DNA from: Parabacteroides sp. An277
GTDB lineage: Bacteria; Bacteroidota; Bacteroidia; Bacteroidales; Tannerellaceae
Assembly (NCBI RefSeq): GCF_002159645.1
Contig: NZ_NFJB01000007.1
Span: 1 to 64,000, forward strand
Length of the DNA stretch: 64,000 bases
Direction of reading: 5' to 3'
Shown here: in pieces, positions 34,614 to 43,953 of the stretch
How the letters are laid out: every line of letters begins with the position of its first letter
How positions within the stretch are numbered: the first letter of the stretch is position 1
Program-made: the position numbers and the translations under genes
Notes under the pieces: model-generated
Seen by the model: the letters and a program-made list of their open reading frames with translations, nothing else
Databases searched by the model: none
What the model was told of the DNA's origin: nothing

Positions 34614-35879
34614 TTATTTGTTACCTGTTACCATATCATATATCCGGCGCACCTTTTGTCCGGCATATTCCCATTTAATCTCATCCACTTCGCGCTTTCC
34701 TTCGACTTTGAGGAACTCGTGCATCGCAGGATAAGTAATAAGCGAATACATGGCATCGGCCAATGCCTCAATATCCCAATAATCCACCTTCATGGCATAG
34801 TTCAGGATTTCAGCACAACCGGACTGCTTCGAGATAATCGACGGGACACCGCACTGCATCGCCTCAAGCGGAGAAATACCGAAAGGCTCGGATACGGAAG
34901 GCATCACATAGACATCACTCGCCTTGAAGACCTCGTATACCTGTTTCCCTTTCATAAAGCCGGTGAAATGGAAACGGTCGGAAATATTACGCGATGCCGC
35001 CAGACGAATCATCTGGTTCATCATATCTCCGCTACCTGCCATGACGAAACGCGCATGAGGTGCACGCTGCAATACCTTAGCAGCCGCTTCGACGAAGTAC
35101 TCAGGCCCTTTCTGCATCGTAATACGGCCCAAGAAAGTAATAACCTTATCCTTCACCCCTTTCTTATCAGGAATGGCCAGGATTTCAGGGCTCAACGGCT
35201 CGACAGCATTATGTACAGTCGTAACCTTGGCCGGATCTTGATGATACTTCTCGATAACAGTTTGACGCGTCAAGTTACTTACGGTAATGATATGGTCCGC
35301 ATGGTCCATACCATTCTTTTCGATGGCATACACATCGGGGTTCACATTCCCACGGCTACGGTCATAATCCGTAGCATGGACATGGATAACCAACGGTTTA
35401 CCCGTGACTTGCTTCGCATGAATACCTGCGGGATACGTCAACCAGTCGTGCGCATGGATTACGTCACAAGGAATTGTACGTGCAATCACGCCCGCCACGA
35501 TGGAATAGTTGTTAATCTCTTCCAGCAAATTGTTCGGATAACGACCTGAAAACTCTAAACATCCCAAATCATTTACATACCGATAAGAAAAGTCAGCATA
35601 AATATTATTCCGAAAATCGAAATACAGCTGAGGGTCCATAAATTTGCCCAAACGCTCGCGGACATAATCCATGTTCACATCGCGCCAAACGATAGGCACA
35701 TTATTTACTCCTATAATCCTCAGGAAGCTTTGGTCTTCATCGCCCCAAGGCTTAGGAATACAAAAAGTAATTTCCATATCTGGTTGTAACGACATGCCTT
35801 TCGTCAAGCCGTAACTGGCCGTTCCTAAGCCTCCCAAGATATGAGGTGGAAACTCCCACCCAAACATTAATGCTTTCAT
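34614..35879 (-). CDS. Glycosyltransferase, glycogen synthase-like
   Basis: A 421-residue GT-B fold enzyme. The N-terminal MKALMFGWEFPPHILGGLGT is like the sugar-nucleotide glycosyltransferases that open with a GG loop. The C-terminal half has FLGRITMQKGPEYFVEAA and the EPFGISPLE nucleotide-sugar motif (E-x7-E). With a debranching enzyme upstream and a GH57 protein downstream, the likely role is alpha-glucan (glycogen) synthesis. The GT5-versus-GT4 assignment would need a profile search. Spacing is 39 bases to GH57 and 18 to the debranching gene. Confidence 0.88.
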   Translation of the reverse strand: MKALMFGWEFPPHILGGLGTASYGLTKGMSLQPDMEITFCIPKPWGDEDQSFLRIIGVNNVPIVWRDVNMDYVRERLGKFMDPQLYFDFRNNIYADFSYRYVNDLGCLEFSGRYPNNLLEEINNYSIVAGVIARTIPCDVIHAHDWLTYPAGIHAKQVTGKPLVIHVHATDYDRSRGNVNPDVYAIEKNGMDHADHIITVSNLTRQTVIEKYHQDPAKVTTVHNAVEPLSPEILAIPDKKGVKDKVITFLGRITMQKGPEYFVEAAAKVLQRAPHARFVMAGSGDMMNQMIRLAASRNISDRFHFTGFMKGKQVYEVFKASDVYVMPSVSEPFGISPLEAMQCGVPSIISKQSGCAEILNYAMKVDYWDIEALADAMYSLITYPAMHEFLKVEGKREVDEIKWEYAGQKVRRIYDMVTGNK

Positions 35880-35897
35880 ATATGGTATTACTATTTT

Positions 35898-37835
35898 TTA
35901 TTCGGCGTTATACTTCTTCAACATATCCAATATCCGCAAGATAGCGGCTACGTTCATGGTAAACGAGATAGCCCCGCGACCAGTGAACGGAGGATTGCCA
36001 TCGTAAATCTCGGAGATAGTCCCTATACAATGGTTGCTCATCTCTTCTTCCATACTGATCAGCATACGTTCCGCAAAGGCTACACCCGATTTGCCAAACA
36101 CACGCAAGTAGGCTTCCAAATAAGCACCCAACAGCCATGGCCACGCCGTCCCTTGATGGTAGGCCAAATCACGTTCCATCTGCGGACCTGTACAATAAGG
36201 ACGATACCCTTCGCTCTTCGGACTGAGTGAACGGATACCCTTCGGAGTCAAGAGCTCTTTCGTCACAATATCCAATACTGAGCGGCGTTGCATACGGGTC
36301 AGTGGCGAATAAGGAAGTGCTACGGCAAAAATCATGTTCGGGCGCACGCTCCAATCCACAAACGAACCATTTACATAGTCGAACAAATAATTGAAACCGT
36401 TCACAAACGTATTCGGGAAAGAGACTTCGATTGCTCTAATCAGATTCTCGACACGTTCGCTCGTTGCTTCGCCATTCAATTCGCGATAGAAACAGAGCGC
36501 GTTATACCAGAGCGCATTGAACTCTACAATATAACCCGAACGAGGTACCACCGGATGCCCGTTTACAGTCGAGTTCATCCACGTGATAGCTTTATCGCGG
36601 CCCCCTTCAGCATAGAGCAATCCGCTGTCCATTACTTTCATGCTCGGATGCTTCTGATTTATAATATAAGTAAGCGCTTCTTCGATGAAATCGTTATACA
36701 ATTCCTTCGCCTTGTCGGCTCCTTGTTCCTTGGCATATTGCTGGATAGCCCAAATAGCCCATAAGATAATATCCGGGTGCTCTATCTCTTGGATAACGGC
36801 GTCTTTAGCTCCATCTTCAATAAATGCTCGCAGGGCAGGAAGCGCTGTAGCCATGATTTTCTCGAAGCGGACAGGGTCTCCTATCGACAACGTACATCCC
36901 GGAGCGGCAATAAACAAATCCCGTGCACGCACCTTAAACCAAGGATAACCAGCCAACAAGTATGCGTCTTGTTTCTTAGGACGGAAATAGAACTGCTGAG
37001 CTGAGTTCTTCAAGCAATTAAAGAAGCTCGAACGCGGCGTACGCGAAGCTACTTCCGTCTCATACGACGACTTCAGACGCGTCGTAGCTACTTGGCTATC
37101 GCCGGCACTAAAGATAATCGATTCGCCCTTCTTTATAGGCACTTCGAAATAGCCTGGGACAAACAAATCCTCTTTATAAGGATATCCTCTTTCTTGCTCC
37201 TTCGAATATTCAATGCCATAATACCACTTCGGGTCGGACACAAAGGTTACCTTTTTGTTAAACTGCATAAACAAGTCCGGATAGCCGGCATAAAGGCACA
37301 TCTTAATACCATTCGGCACTTCCGTATAGTTCTGGTTCAGATTACCATTCGCATACGTCAGTTCCTTTACGCTCCGGAATGCCAAGAACGGACGGAAACG
37401 CAATGTCGTTTCCGAATGGGCATCTTCGAGCGTGTACTTAATCATGATTCGATTTTCAAACATCGAGAAGACCTTCTCTTTCGAGAATACGACACCACCT
37501 ACGCGATAAACCGTCCGAGGCACCGTATCGCACGTGTATTCGCGGATATACTTATGTCCTTTCGGGCTGAAGTTGTTCTCGCCATACTTATGCAATCCCA
37601 GATTGAACTCCGCCCCGTGCTGAATCACCGTCTCGTCTAACGAGGATAGAAGCACATGGTTGTCATCATCCAGAGCTGGTACGGGCATTACTAACAATCC
37701 GTGATATTTACGCGTATTACAATCCACGACAGTGCTACTATGGTAGGCTCCGAGGCGGTTGGTTCTTAAAACTTCGCGCGTCAGAGATTCTCCCAGGTTC
37801 ACCATTACTGTCTTATCAAATTTAAGATAGCTCAT
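35898..37835 (-). CDS. Amylo-alpha-1,6-glucosidase (glycogen debranching enzyme)
   Basis: 645 residues. An N-terminal beta domain (1-250, RTNRLGAYHSSTVVDCNTRK) is followed by an (alpha/alpha)6 catalytic domain of the GDE_C type. LLAGYPWF with the following RARDLF and the segment YAEGGRDKAITWMNSTVNG carry the likely active-site acids. It hydrolyses alpha-1,6 branch stubs of glycogen. It is first in a three-gene operon whose promoter is at 37891-37922. Confidence 0.94.
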   Translation of the reverse strand: MSYLKFDKTVMVNLGESLTREVLRTNRLGAYHSSTVVDCNTRKYHGLLVMPVPALDDDNHVLLSSLDETVIQHGAEFNLGLHKYGENNFSPKGHKYIREYTCDTVPRTVYRVGGVVFSKEKVFSMFENRIMIKYTLEDAHSETTLRFRPFLAFRSVKELTYANGNLNQNYTEVPNGIKMCLYAGYPDLFMQFNKKVTFVSDPKWYYGIEYSKEQERGYPYKEDLFVPGYFEVPIKKGESIIFSAGDSQVATTRLKSSYETEVASRTPRSSFFNCLKNSAQQFYFRPKKQDAYLLAGYPWFKVRARDLFIAAPGCTLSIGDPVRFEKIMATALPALRAFIEDGAKDAVIQEIEHPDIILWAIWAIQQYAKEQGADKAKELYNDFIEEALTYIINQKHPSMKVMDSGLLYAEGGRDKAITWMNSTVNGHPVVPRSGYIVEFNALWYNALCFYRELNGEATSERVENLIRAIEVSFPNTFVNGFNYLFDYVNGSFVDWSVRPNMIFAVALPYSPLTRMQRRSVLDIVTKELLTPKGIRSLSPKSEGYRPYCTGPQMERDLAYHQGTAWPWLLGAYLEAYLRVFGKSGVAFAERMLISMEEEMSNHCIGTISEIYDGNPPFTGRGAISFTMNVAAILRILDMLKKYNAE

Positions 37836-37890
37836 ATATGATAAATTTTATTTGTTTAATCGTGTTTTCCTGTTCCGATTTATTTCAGAC

Positions 37891-37922
37891 CAAAAGTATA
37901 GCATAATCTTTAAAAAAGCAAA
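37891..37922 (-). promoter_or_regulatory. Promoter of the alpha-glucan operon
   Basis: On the minus strand TTTG (37919-37922) and TACTTTTG (37891-37898) are spaced by 20 bases, the standard Bacteroidetes arrangement, 55 bases before the start codon. Confidence 0.75.
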
Positions 37923-38233
37923 TCCTTTTCCAATTATTTTTTTCGCTCCATTTCATCATGCGAATCGTTTCAGTTTATAAATCAACCCATTAAAAACCAT
38001 TCCTATTCATCAATTATGTTGTAAAACATATATTTTATCATCGAATTTTCTTTAAAAAATTCGCAATCATCCCTTGGTGGAATCCAAACAGCGCAAAAAT
38101 CTGTTCCGATTAGGGCTGGACACGACTCCGGACCCTAACGGCGGGACGAATAAAAGGCTTGGGAGGACTCGCAAACCCTCCGCCCGCTTGCCAACGCCTT
38201 TTTCCCCGCCTCCGAAATGCTTTTTTAATCTGT
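37923..38233. other. Intergenic stretch without a recognised gene
   Basis: AT-rich to about 38090, then a GC-rich 130 bases with no usable frame. I see no RNA gene, hairpin with a U-run or operator here. Array G follows directly. Confidence 0.6.
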
Positions 38234-38415
38234 TTTACCGGTGAAATCGATAAAAAACTACTTTTTCATATCATTTCATGGATAAAATATATCAATAAAT
38301 AGAATTTTCATACCATTTCACCGATGAAATCATACAAAAATCATTATTTCTATATTATTTCATCCATGAAATCCATCAACAACCACCATTTTTAGTGTAT
38401 TTCACCGCTGAAACA
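38234..38415. repeat. 40-42-bp tandem array G (five copies)
   Basis: The palindromic core, such as TTTCACCGATGAAA or TTTCATCCATGAAA, recurs at 38234, 38274, 38316, 38358 and 38400 (spacings 40, 42, 42, 42). Each core is a five- to six-base inverted repeat around a four-base centre; the AT-rich bases between the cores vary more. It lies about 120 bases upstream of the GH109 promoter. Confidence 0.85.
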
Positions 38416-38532
38416 ACTCAAAAAAGCATTTCCGAGGTATGCGAAAGCGCGCAAGGAAAGGCGGGATGCACCGGCGGGATACGCCTACGCACGTGATCAA
38501 GCCCGCTTCCGTCCAAAATGCCACGGAAATGC

Positions 38533-38563
38533 TTGTATAGATGAAAAAGAAACTGTACTTTTG
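38533..38563 (+). promoter_or_regulatory. Promoter of the GH109-like gene
   Basis: TTG (38533-38535) and TACTTTTG (38556-38563) are 20 bases apart; the ATG follows 51 bases later. Confidence 0.7.
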
Positions 38564-38614
38564 TCTTTCGTAATAAAATTAGAATACTCACAAACTTTAA
38601 ATGATTGATTTTGT

Positions 38615-40027
38615 ATGGAGAACACTCGTCGCTCTTTTTTAAAGAAAGTATCTGCGGCCGGCTTAGGAGTCGCAGGGTTGGCCATGACTGGTAATGCCGG
38701 AGCTGCTACCGCCCATGTGGTAGCTCCCGAGGCTCAAGCAAAGAAGAAGCCAGCAGGCAAAGATGATGGCAAATTGCGTTTCGGATTTATCGGAACAGGC
38801 TCACGTTGCCACGAACATATTAATAATGTATTAGCGATACCGGGCAATAAAATCGTAGCTATTTGCGATATCCAGCAGGGACCGATCGACCGCACGCTGA
38901 AGCATATCTCTCAATTCGGCGTAGACGCCCCGAAAGTATACAAAGGTGGCGAACGCGAATTTGAACACATGCTCAACAACGAAGACTTTGATTGCGTCAT
39001 CATCGCCAGCCCGTGGGAATGGCACGTGCCGATGTCGGTAGCAGCTATGAAAGCCGGCGTGCCATACGTAGGCGTAGAAGTATCAGCCGCCAATACATTA
39101 GAGGAATGCTGGGACTTGGTGAATGTATCGGAAGCTACCGGTAGCCACCTGAACATCATGGAAAACGTATGCTACCGCCGCGATTGCATGGCAGCTCTCA
39201 ACATGGTCCGCCAAGGTTTGTTTGGCGAATTGCTGCATGGTACCTGCGGATATGAGCATGACTTGCGCGATGTAAAATTCAACGATGGTAAAAATTATAC
39301 CTACCAACCGGGAAGCGGAGACCTGCGCATGGGACCGGATGCCTTTGCAGAAGCGCAATGGCGTACGAACCACTCGGTTCATCGCAACGGAGATGTATAC
39401 CCCACGCACGGTATCGGTCCGGTAGCGCATTGCATGGACATCAACTGTGGCAACCGTTTCCTTTCGCTTTCGGCTATGGCTACGCAATCCAGAGGGTTGC
39501 ATAAGTTTATTGTAGATAATGGAGGTGAAAACCATCCGTTGGCCAAGGTTCGCTTCAACTTGGGCGATATCGTTACATCGATGATTAAATGTGCGAACGG
39601 ACAGACGATTATCGTGACGCACGATACCAACTCGCCTCGTCCTTATTCGCTCGGATTCCGCATCCAAGGGACAGAAGGCTTGTGGATGAACGACGGTGAT
39701 ACGGTATACGTGCAAGGACAATCCAAGCCGCACCGTTGGGACAACTCGGAAGATTGGTTTAAGAAATACGACCACAGGCTCTGGGCAGAACACGAAGCAG
39801 AAGCTGCTGAGGCAGGCCACGGCGGTATGGACTATGTGATGATGTTCGACCTCATCAACGCCATCCATAACAAGATGCCGGCTCCGATGGATTGCTACGA
39901 TGCAGCCGCATGGAGTGCTATCTCGGCTCTTTCGGAAATGTCTATCGCCCGCGGAGGCGCTTTAGTCGATTTCCCGGACTTCACGCGCGGAAAATGGATC
40001 AATCGCAAGAATAACTTCGCGATTTAA
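38615..40027 (+). CDS. GH109-like Gfo/Idh/MocA protein (alpha-N-acetylgalactosaminidase family)
   Basis: 470 residues. A twin-arginine-type signal (RRSFLKK, about 1-32) suggests export with cofactor bound. The Rossmann fold starts KLRFGFIGTGSR, the NAD-binding loop. MENVCYRRDCMAALNMVRQG, EAQWRTNHSVHRNGDVYPTH and RPYSLGFRIQGTEGLWM closely follow the GH109 enzymes, which cleave alpha-N-acetylgalactosamine by an NAD-dependent mechanism. A plain oxidoreductase role cannot be excluded. The gene is a single transcription unit converging on the LuxR gene. Confidence 0.87.
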   Translation: MENTRRSFLKKVSAAGLGVAGLAMTGNAGAATAHVVAPEAQAKKKPAGKDDGKLRFGFIGTGSRCHEHINNVLAIPGNKIVAICDIQQGPIDRTLKHISQFGVDAPKVYKGGEREFEHMLNNEDFDCVIIASPWEWHVPMSVAAMKAGVPYVGVEVSAANTLEECWDLVNVSEATGSHLNIMENVCYRRDCMAALNMVRQGLFGELLHGTCGYEHDLRDVKFNDGKNYTYQPGSGDLRMGPDAFAEAQWRTNHSVHRNGDVYPTHGIGPVAHCMDINCGNRFLSLSAMATQSRGLHKFIVDNGGENHPLAKVRFNLGDIVTSMIKCANGQTIIVTHDTNSPRPYSLGFRIQGTEGLWMNDGDTVYVQGQSKPHRWDNSEDWFKKYDHRLWAEHEAEAAEAGHGGMDYVMMFDLINAIHNKMPAPMDCYDAAAWSAISALSEMSIARGGALVDFPDFTRGKWINRKNNFAI

Positions 40028-40028
40028 G

Positions 40029-40119
40029 CATTGACAATTGACAATTGATTATTGACAATTAAAAATAAGAGGTGACTGCCTGTATAATTTTCAATTGTCA
40101 ATTTTCAATTGTCAATTAT
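40029..40119. terminator. TTGACAATT-rich convergent region
   Basis: Copies of TTGACAATT on the left (40030-40062) face copies of AATTGTCAA on the right (about 40089-40114), giving a long AU-rich inverted repeat between two converging genes. Similar motifs occur at 24835-24859, 26930-26955 and 45822-45835, always near gene ends. A terminator role is inferred. Confidence 0.5.
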
Positions 40120-40698
40120 TTATAAGGAAGGGATTTCATCGCCCGATATAATGCCGTTCATAATGGCATAGAAAGTCAGACCTGGAATGGTCTTTATCCC
40201 CAGTTTGGCAGTAATGTTTTTCCGATGCGTCAGAACCGTGTTCAGGCTGATATGCAAATGTTCTGCTATCTCTTTGTTTGTATAGCCATAGGCCACTTCA
40301 CGGAGCACATTCACCTCGCGCGAGGACAACTCCTTGTTATTTTCTATCGGATTCGAACAACCATTCTCTTGCGCAAAGAATTGGGCCAATTGTTCAATAA
40401 GTGTTTCCAAGCTACTCCGCGCGGAAAGCACATTCACGGGAAAAGAAAGAGACTCCGGCTGACGCACCACGACCATCGTCTTAGCCCGGCGAGGGAGGAA
40501 ATAATCCAAGTTAGCCAGGAATGAATCCGAATCCGTGAAATAATACTCCACCGAATCCGCCTGCTCTTCGCCCAATGCCTGAAAAGAAGCGCAATAGGTA
40601 ATTTCAGCAAAAGAGAAATACTCCTTCAATATACTTTCTAATCCCAACGAACATAAGCGATCTGGAAGCAAAATAATCACTTGTTTGTTCTTTTTCAT
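40120..40698 (-). CDS. LuxR-type helix-turn-helix regulator
   Basis: 192 residues. The C-terminal LuxR/FixJ-type DNA-binding domain (about 124-185) contains LSSREVNVLREVAYGYTNKE and LHISLNTVLTHRKNITAKLG. The N-terminal 110 residues look like a degenerate receiver domain (VIILLPDRLCSLGLESILK) without a clear phospho-accepting Asp. The start overlaps the hemerythrin-like gene stop (ATGA). It is last in a five-gene operon and may control it; the signal is unknown. Confidence 0.85.
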   Translation of the reverse strand: MKKNKQVIILLPDRLCSLGLESILKEYFSFAEITYCASFQALGEEQADSVEYYFTDSDSFLANLDYFLPRRAKTMVVVRQPESLSFPVNVLSARSSLETLIEQLAQFFAQENGCSNPIENNKELSSREVNVLREVAYGYTNKEIAEHLHISLNTVLTHRKNITAKLGIKTIPGLTFYAIMNGIISGDEIPSL

Positions 40699-41414
40699 CT
40701 GCTTGTCTTTTCGATTAACTCCATCTCCTTGACCATCGGCTTCAAGATGCGGTTCCGGATACGGTTATGTTGCTTAATGTCTTTTTCGAGGCTGCTGATG
40801 GCAAATATCACCGCGTAGCACAAATTCTCGTTGTATGCGCCGGATAGGTGCTTGATCATGATGCGCTTCAAGTCTGCCAGGAGCGCTTCTATCGGGTCGT
40901 CGAGGGCTGGCTCGTCGGGTATCGCAAAGGGTGTGTCAGCGTCGAACGTCGGATTCTCTTCCAAGCACCGGCTCAACGCGAGGCAATAGGGGAACCATTC
41001 CTGCTCGTCTTCGTGGATGCGGCGGGTCAGTTGCTCTTCAAACGAAGCGAAGAAACGACCGATTAAGCCCAGCGTCGCATTGACAGGCGTGCTTTGCGTG
41101 ATGAACGAATGCGTATGCCGCGCGATGTTGGGAAGCTGGTAGCGCAGGTAATATTGGTTGGTCTTGTCCAGGTAATCGATGATTTGCGAGACGTGGAACA
41201 TCTTCAGTCTCCGTTCGGGGAAATACTCTTCGTTCAAGAAGGCATTGAGGATAATAAGCACAAAATCGGTATCCAAGCCATGCTCCTCGCACACTTCGCG
41301 CACCGACTTGTCTTGCAATCCCAATCGGATGCCCAGCCGGTTCAAAACAGGAATGAGCGAGGTATGTCCCTCGACCACCCCGCTCATTGTCATATTCGGA
41401 TGTATTAAAGCCAT
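40695..41414 (-). CDS. Hemerythrin-like / RIC-type protein
   Basis: 239 residues resembling the YtfE/ScdA repair proteins: an N-terminal ScdA_N-like part (VLNRLGIRLGLQDKSVREVC, without the usual paired Cys) and a four-helix body with His/Glu candidates in IARHTHSF and RRIHEDEQEWFPY. A di-iron centre for sensing or repairing nitrosative or oxidative damage is possible. It sits directly before the LuxR gene with ATGA overlap, so it may be a sensor for that regulator. Iron binding is inferred. Confidence 0.7.
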   Translation of the reverse strand: MALIHPNMTMSGVVEGHTSLIPVLNRLGIRLGLQDKSVREVCEEHGLDTDFVLIILNAFLNEEYFPERRLKMFHVSQIIDYLDKTNQYYLRYQLPNIARHTHSFITQSTPVNATLGLIGRFFASFEEQLTRRIHEDEQEWFPYCLALSRCLEENPTFDADTPFAIPDEPALDDPIEALLADLKRIMIKHLSGAYNENLCYAVIFAISSLEKDIKQHNRIRNRILKPMVKEMELIEKTSR

Positions 41415-41417
41415 CGC

Positions 41418-42365
41418 TTACGCCTCTTCCCATTGTTTACGGATGAGGTTGAGCGCGTTCACGACCGCTTGTTTCCGGTCTTCGCTCTGGCATCCGCACT
41501 CGAAACTGATGTACTTCTGGTAGCCTATCGCCTTCAAGCCCTTGAAGCCATCTACGAAATTATCTGCCTCGCCGTCTTCGCCCGGCATGCTGCGACGCTT
41601 CAGGCTAGCGATATGCACGTGCTGAAGGTATTCGCCCGCCGAGATGAACGCCGCCATGTCCGACGTTTCCTCCCACGACATGTGCCAGAAGTCGCCCATG
41701 CAACGGACGCCCGGGTTGTTGATGTCGCGGCAAAGAGATGCCGCGTCGGCCACCTGTCGCAGATAAAACGCCTCCTTGCGATTCAGCGGTTCGAAGATGA
41801 CGGTCGTCCCGTGTTCGTGGGCGAAGTTGCCCAGCTCCGTGAACTGCTCACAGAGGAAATCGCGCGTCTCTTGCGTATGCGGCATACAGGGTTTCTGCCC
41901 GTTGAAGGCCGGGACGATGATTACACCCACCGAGCCCAGTTCGCCCGCCGCCGCCAGGATTTCCTTCATCGTATCCATGCACTCTCGACGCGTTTCCGGC
42001 TTCTCCGAAAGGATAAAACCTTTGAAACCGGCGCATATCGCACTGATTTTCACGTTCCGCCCGTTCAGTGCCTGCTGGAACTCATTTACGCGCTTCGCCA
42101 GGTCTCCGCCGCCCGGTTCCAACCCTACGACGCCGTTTTGCTCCATGAAATCCAGCTTTTCCGCCAAGCTTTCACCCGGAGCCACGCCCTCTTGCAGCGA
42201 AATCTTCAGTTGCGCCGCCGGATTATAAGCAATTCCCGCAGATGCTGCCGGAACTGTTTCCGCCGGTTGCGTTTTGCCCGTACAAGCCGTCAGCACGCCA
42301 CCTCCAGCCGTCAATGCCGCGCCTGCCAACGTTGTCTTCAAAAAATTTCTTCTATTCAGTATCAT
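41418..42365 (-). CDS. Exported TIM-barrel sugar isomerase/epimerase
   Basis: 315 residues of the xylose isomerase-like (AP endonuclease 2) TIM-barrel family, close to hydroxypyruvate isomerases. A twin-arginine-type signal (NRRNFLKTTLAGAALTAGGG) followed by LTAC suggests an exported lipoprotein. Likely metal ligands are Glu in FEPLNRKE, Asp/His in GDFWHMSW, His in HVHIAS and Glu in SFECGC. I chose the ATG at 42363-42365; the longer frame runs back into array E. It is three bases before the hemerythrin-like gene. Substrate unknown. Confidence 0.85.
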   Translation of the reverse strand: MILNRRNFLKTTLAGAALTAGGGVLTACTGKTQPAETVPAASAGIAYNPAAQLKISLQEGVAPGESLAEKLDFMEQNGVVGLEPGGGDLAKRVNEFQQALNGRNVKISAICAGFKGFILSEKPETRRECMDTMKEILAAAGELGSVGVIIVPAFNGQKPCMPHTQETRDFLCEQFTELGNFAHEHGTTVIFEPLNRKEAFYLRQVADAASLCRDINNPGVRCMGDFWHMSWEETSDMAAFISAGEYLQHVHIASLKRRSMPGEDGEADNFVDGFKGLKAIGYQKYISFECGCQSEDRKQAVVNALNLIRKQWEEA

Positions 42366-42423
42366 TGTTTTTCTATTTATTCTTAATACTTTACATTTTC
42401 TTTGCCCGACATCATGAGCCGGG

Positions 42424-42544
42424 AAATTTCTACCCAGATTTTTCTTCCCTACCACGTAGAGAGCAAATTTCTGCCCAGATTTTTCTTCCCTACAGCGTAG
42501 GGAGCAAATTTCTGCCCGGATTTTTCTTCCCTACCACGTAGGGA
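42424..42544. repeat. 41-bp tandem array E inside an operon (three copies)
   Basis: AAATTTC recurs at 42424, 42465 and 42506, exactly 41 bases apart, and the units are nearly identical. Each contains CCCTACCACGTAGGG or a close variant, a six-base inverted repeat with a three-base loop. It fills most of the space between the Gfo/Idh and TIM-barrel genes and directly abuts the Gfo/Idh stop codon. Confidence 0.93.
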
Positions 42545-43930
42545 TTACTTCTTCTCAACGGGCGTGCCCGGAACCGGGACGGTAAATCCGCTCATGTCCA
42601 TCTTGCCCAGATTCAAATCCTTCGGCGTGTAATCGAGCGCGGCTGCCGTCATCGCGTCCCACGTCGTTTCAGCACCCGTGTAGGCCGACTCGCGTCCCAT
42701 GATAGCCGCCATGTTCGACACGGCCGTCTCCGAAGCCTGCTCAATGACCTTACCCGCACGGATGCAGTTAATCCAGTTCACATGCTCCAAGGTGTAGGGA
42801 TCGGTCTGCTTGTAGGTATTCTTTTCGGCTTCGAAATCATATTTCCAGACGACGTTGCCCGCCAGGTCCTTAATCTCCATCGTCGAACTGTCCCACGAGC
42901 CGCGCGTTCCCTGAATAAACTCGCTGACATTGTTGGCGCAACCATCAATCTGGCGACACATGCTATGCAGGTGGACGCCGTTCTCCATCGTGAAGTCGAT
43001 GCTGAAATTATCGTACTGATCGCCCGTCAAGCGGCGTTGGCGCGAACCGAACCCGACAGCCTTCGCCGGCTTCAAACCACTGAACCACGTGAACACGTCG
43101 ATGTTATGCACATGCTGCTCGACGATGTGGTCGCCCGACAGCCATTTCCAGTTGACCCAATCCTTAATCATCCATTCGCAATCGCTCCAGCCGGCCTGAC
43201 GCTCGCGGTACCACAACATGCTCTGGTTCCAATAAACCGCACCACCCGTGATTTCGCCAATCGCGCCTTCCATTATCTTCTTATACGACTCGACGTAACT
43301 GCGCTGGTGATGACGCTGCGTGCCCGTCACGACGCACAAGTTCTTGGCCGCCGCCTGCTTTGCCGTCGCCATGATGGTACGATACCCGACAGCATCCACG
43401 CAGATAGGTTTCTCCAAGAAACAATGTTTGTTCTTCTCGACCGCATATTTGAAATGCTCTGGACGGAAAAACGGGGGAGTCGCCACGATGACCACGTCCA
43501 CGCCGCTGTCGATGACCTGCTTGTAAGCATCCAATCCCACGAAACGCCGTTCGGCCGGGATGTCAATGTTCTTTTCCTTCTTCAATTTATCCGCCAGCTC
43601 GTCGACGCGCTCCTGGAACGTATCGCCTAAGGCCGTAATCGTCACACCGTTCGCCGCCGCGAGGAAATTGAATGCCGCGCCCGAACCGCGTCCGCCGCAA
43701 CCAATCACACCCGCCTTCAGCTCTTTGCCGTCTGTTGCCATATCCGGCAGTTCAGGAATGTAATACGACCCCGGTTCCCGAAGCGGCTTCACGGCGCTTT
43801 CCGCGCTGCCACCATTTCCACCACACGAAGTCAATATCGAGGCAGCGCTACCGCCACCTACTGCACTCAAAGCCCCGGCCATGGCCGTGCTCTTCAAAAA
43901 TGAACGTCTGCTTATTCCATTCTTTTTCAT
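42545..43930 (-). CDS. Exported Gfo/Idh/MocA oxidoreductase
   Basis: 461 residues. A twin-arginine signal (SRRSFLKSTAMAGALSAVGG) ends in a lipobox-like LTSCGGNG. The NAD(P)-binding loop is GVIGCGGRGSG; the conserved Lys is in FLEKPICVDAVG. The C-terminal half is the usual Gfo/Idh beta sheet. It lies 23 bases downstream of the cytochrome-SUMF1 gene and upstream of the TIM-barrel isomerase, a pairing typical of exported sugar-oxidation modules in Bacteroidetes. Substrate unknown. Confidence 0.9.
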   Translation of the reverse strand: MKKNGISRRSFLKSTAMAGALSAVGGGSAASILTSCGGNGGSAESAVKPLREPGSYYIPELPDMATDGKELKAGVIGCGGRGSGAAFNFLAAANGVTITALGDTFQERVDELADKLKKEKNIDIPAERRFVGLDAYKQVIDSGVDVVIVATPPFFRPEHFKYAVEKNKHCFLEKPICVDAVGYRTIMATAKQAAAKNLCVVTGTQRHHQRSYVESYKKIMEGAIGEITGGAVYWNQSMLWYRERQAGWSDCEWMIKDWVNWKWLSGDHIVEQHVHNIDVFTWFSGLKPAKAVGFGSRQRRLTGDQYDNFSIDFTMENGVHLHSMCRQIDGCANNVSEFIQGTRGSWDSSTMEIKDLAGNVVWKYDFEAEKNTYKQTDPYTLEHVNWINCIRAGKVIEQASETAVSNMAAIMGRESAYTGAETTWDAMTAAALDYTPKDLNLGKMDMSGFTVPVPGTPVEKK

Positions 43931-43953
43931 ATCTAATCTCTTTAAGTCTGCAA

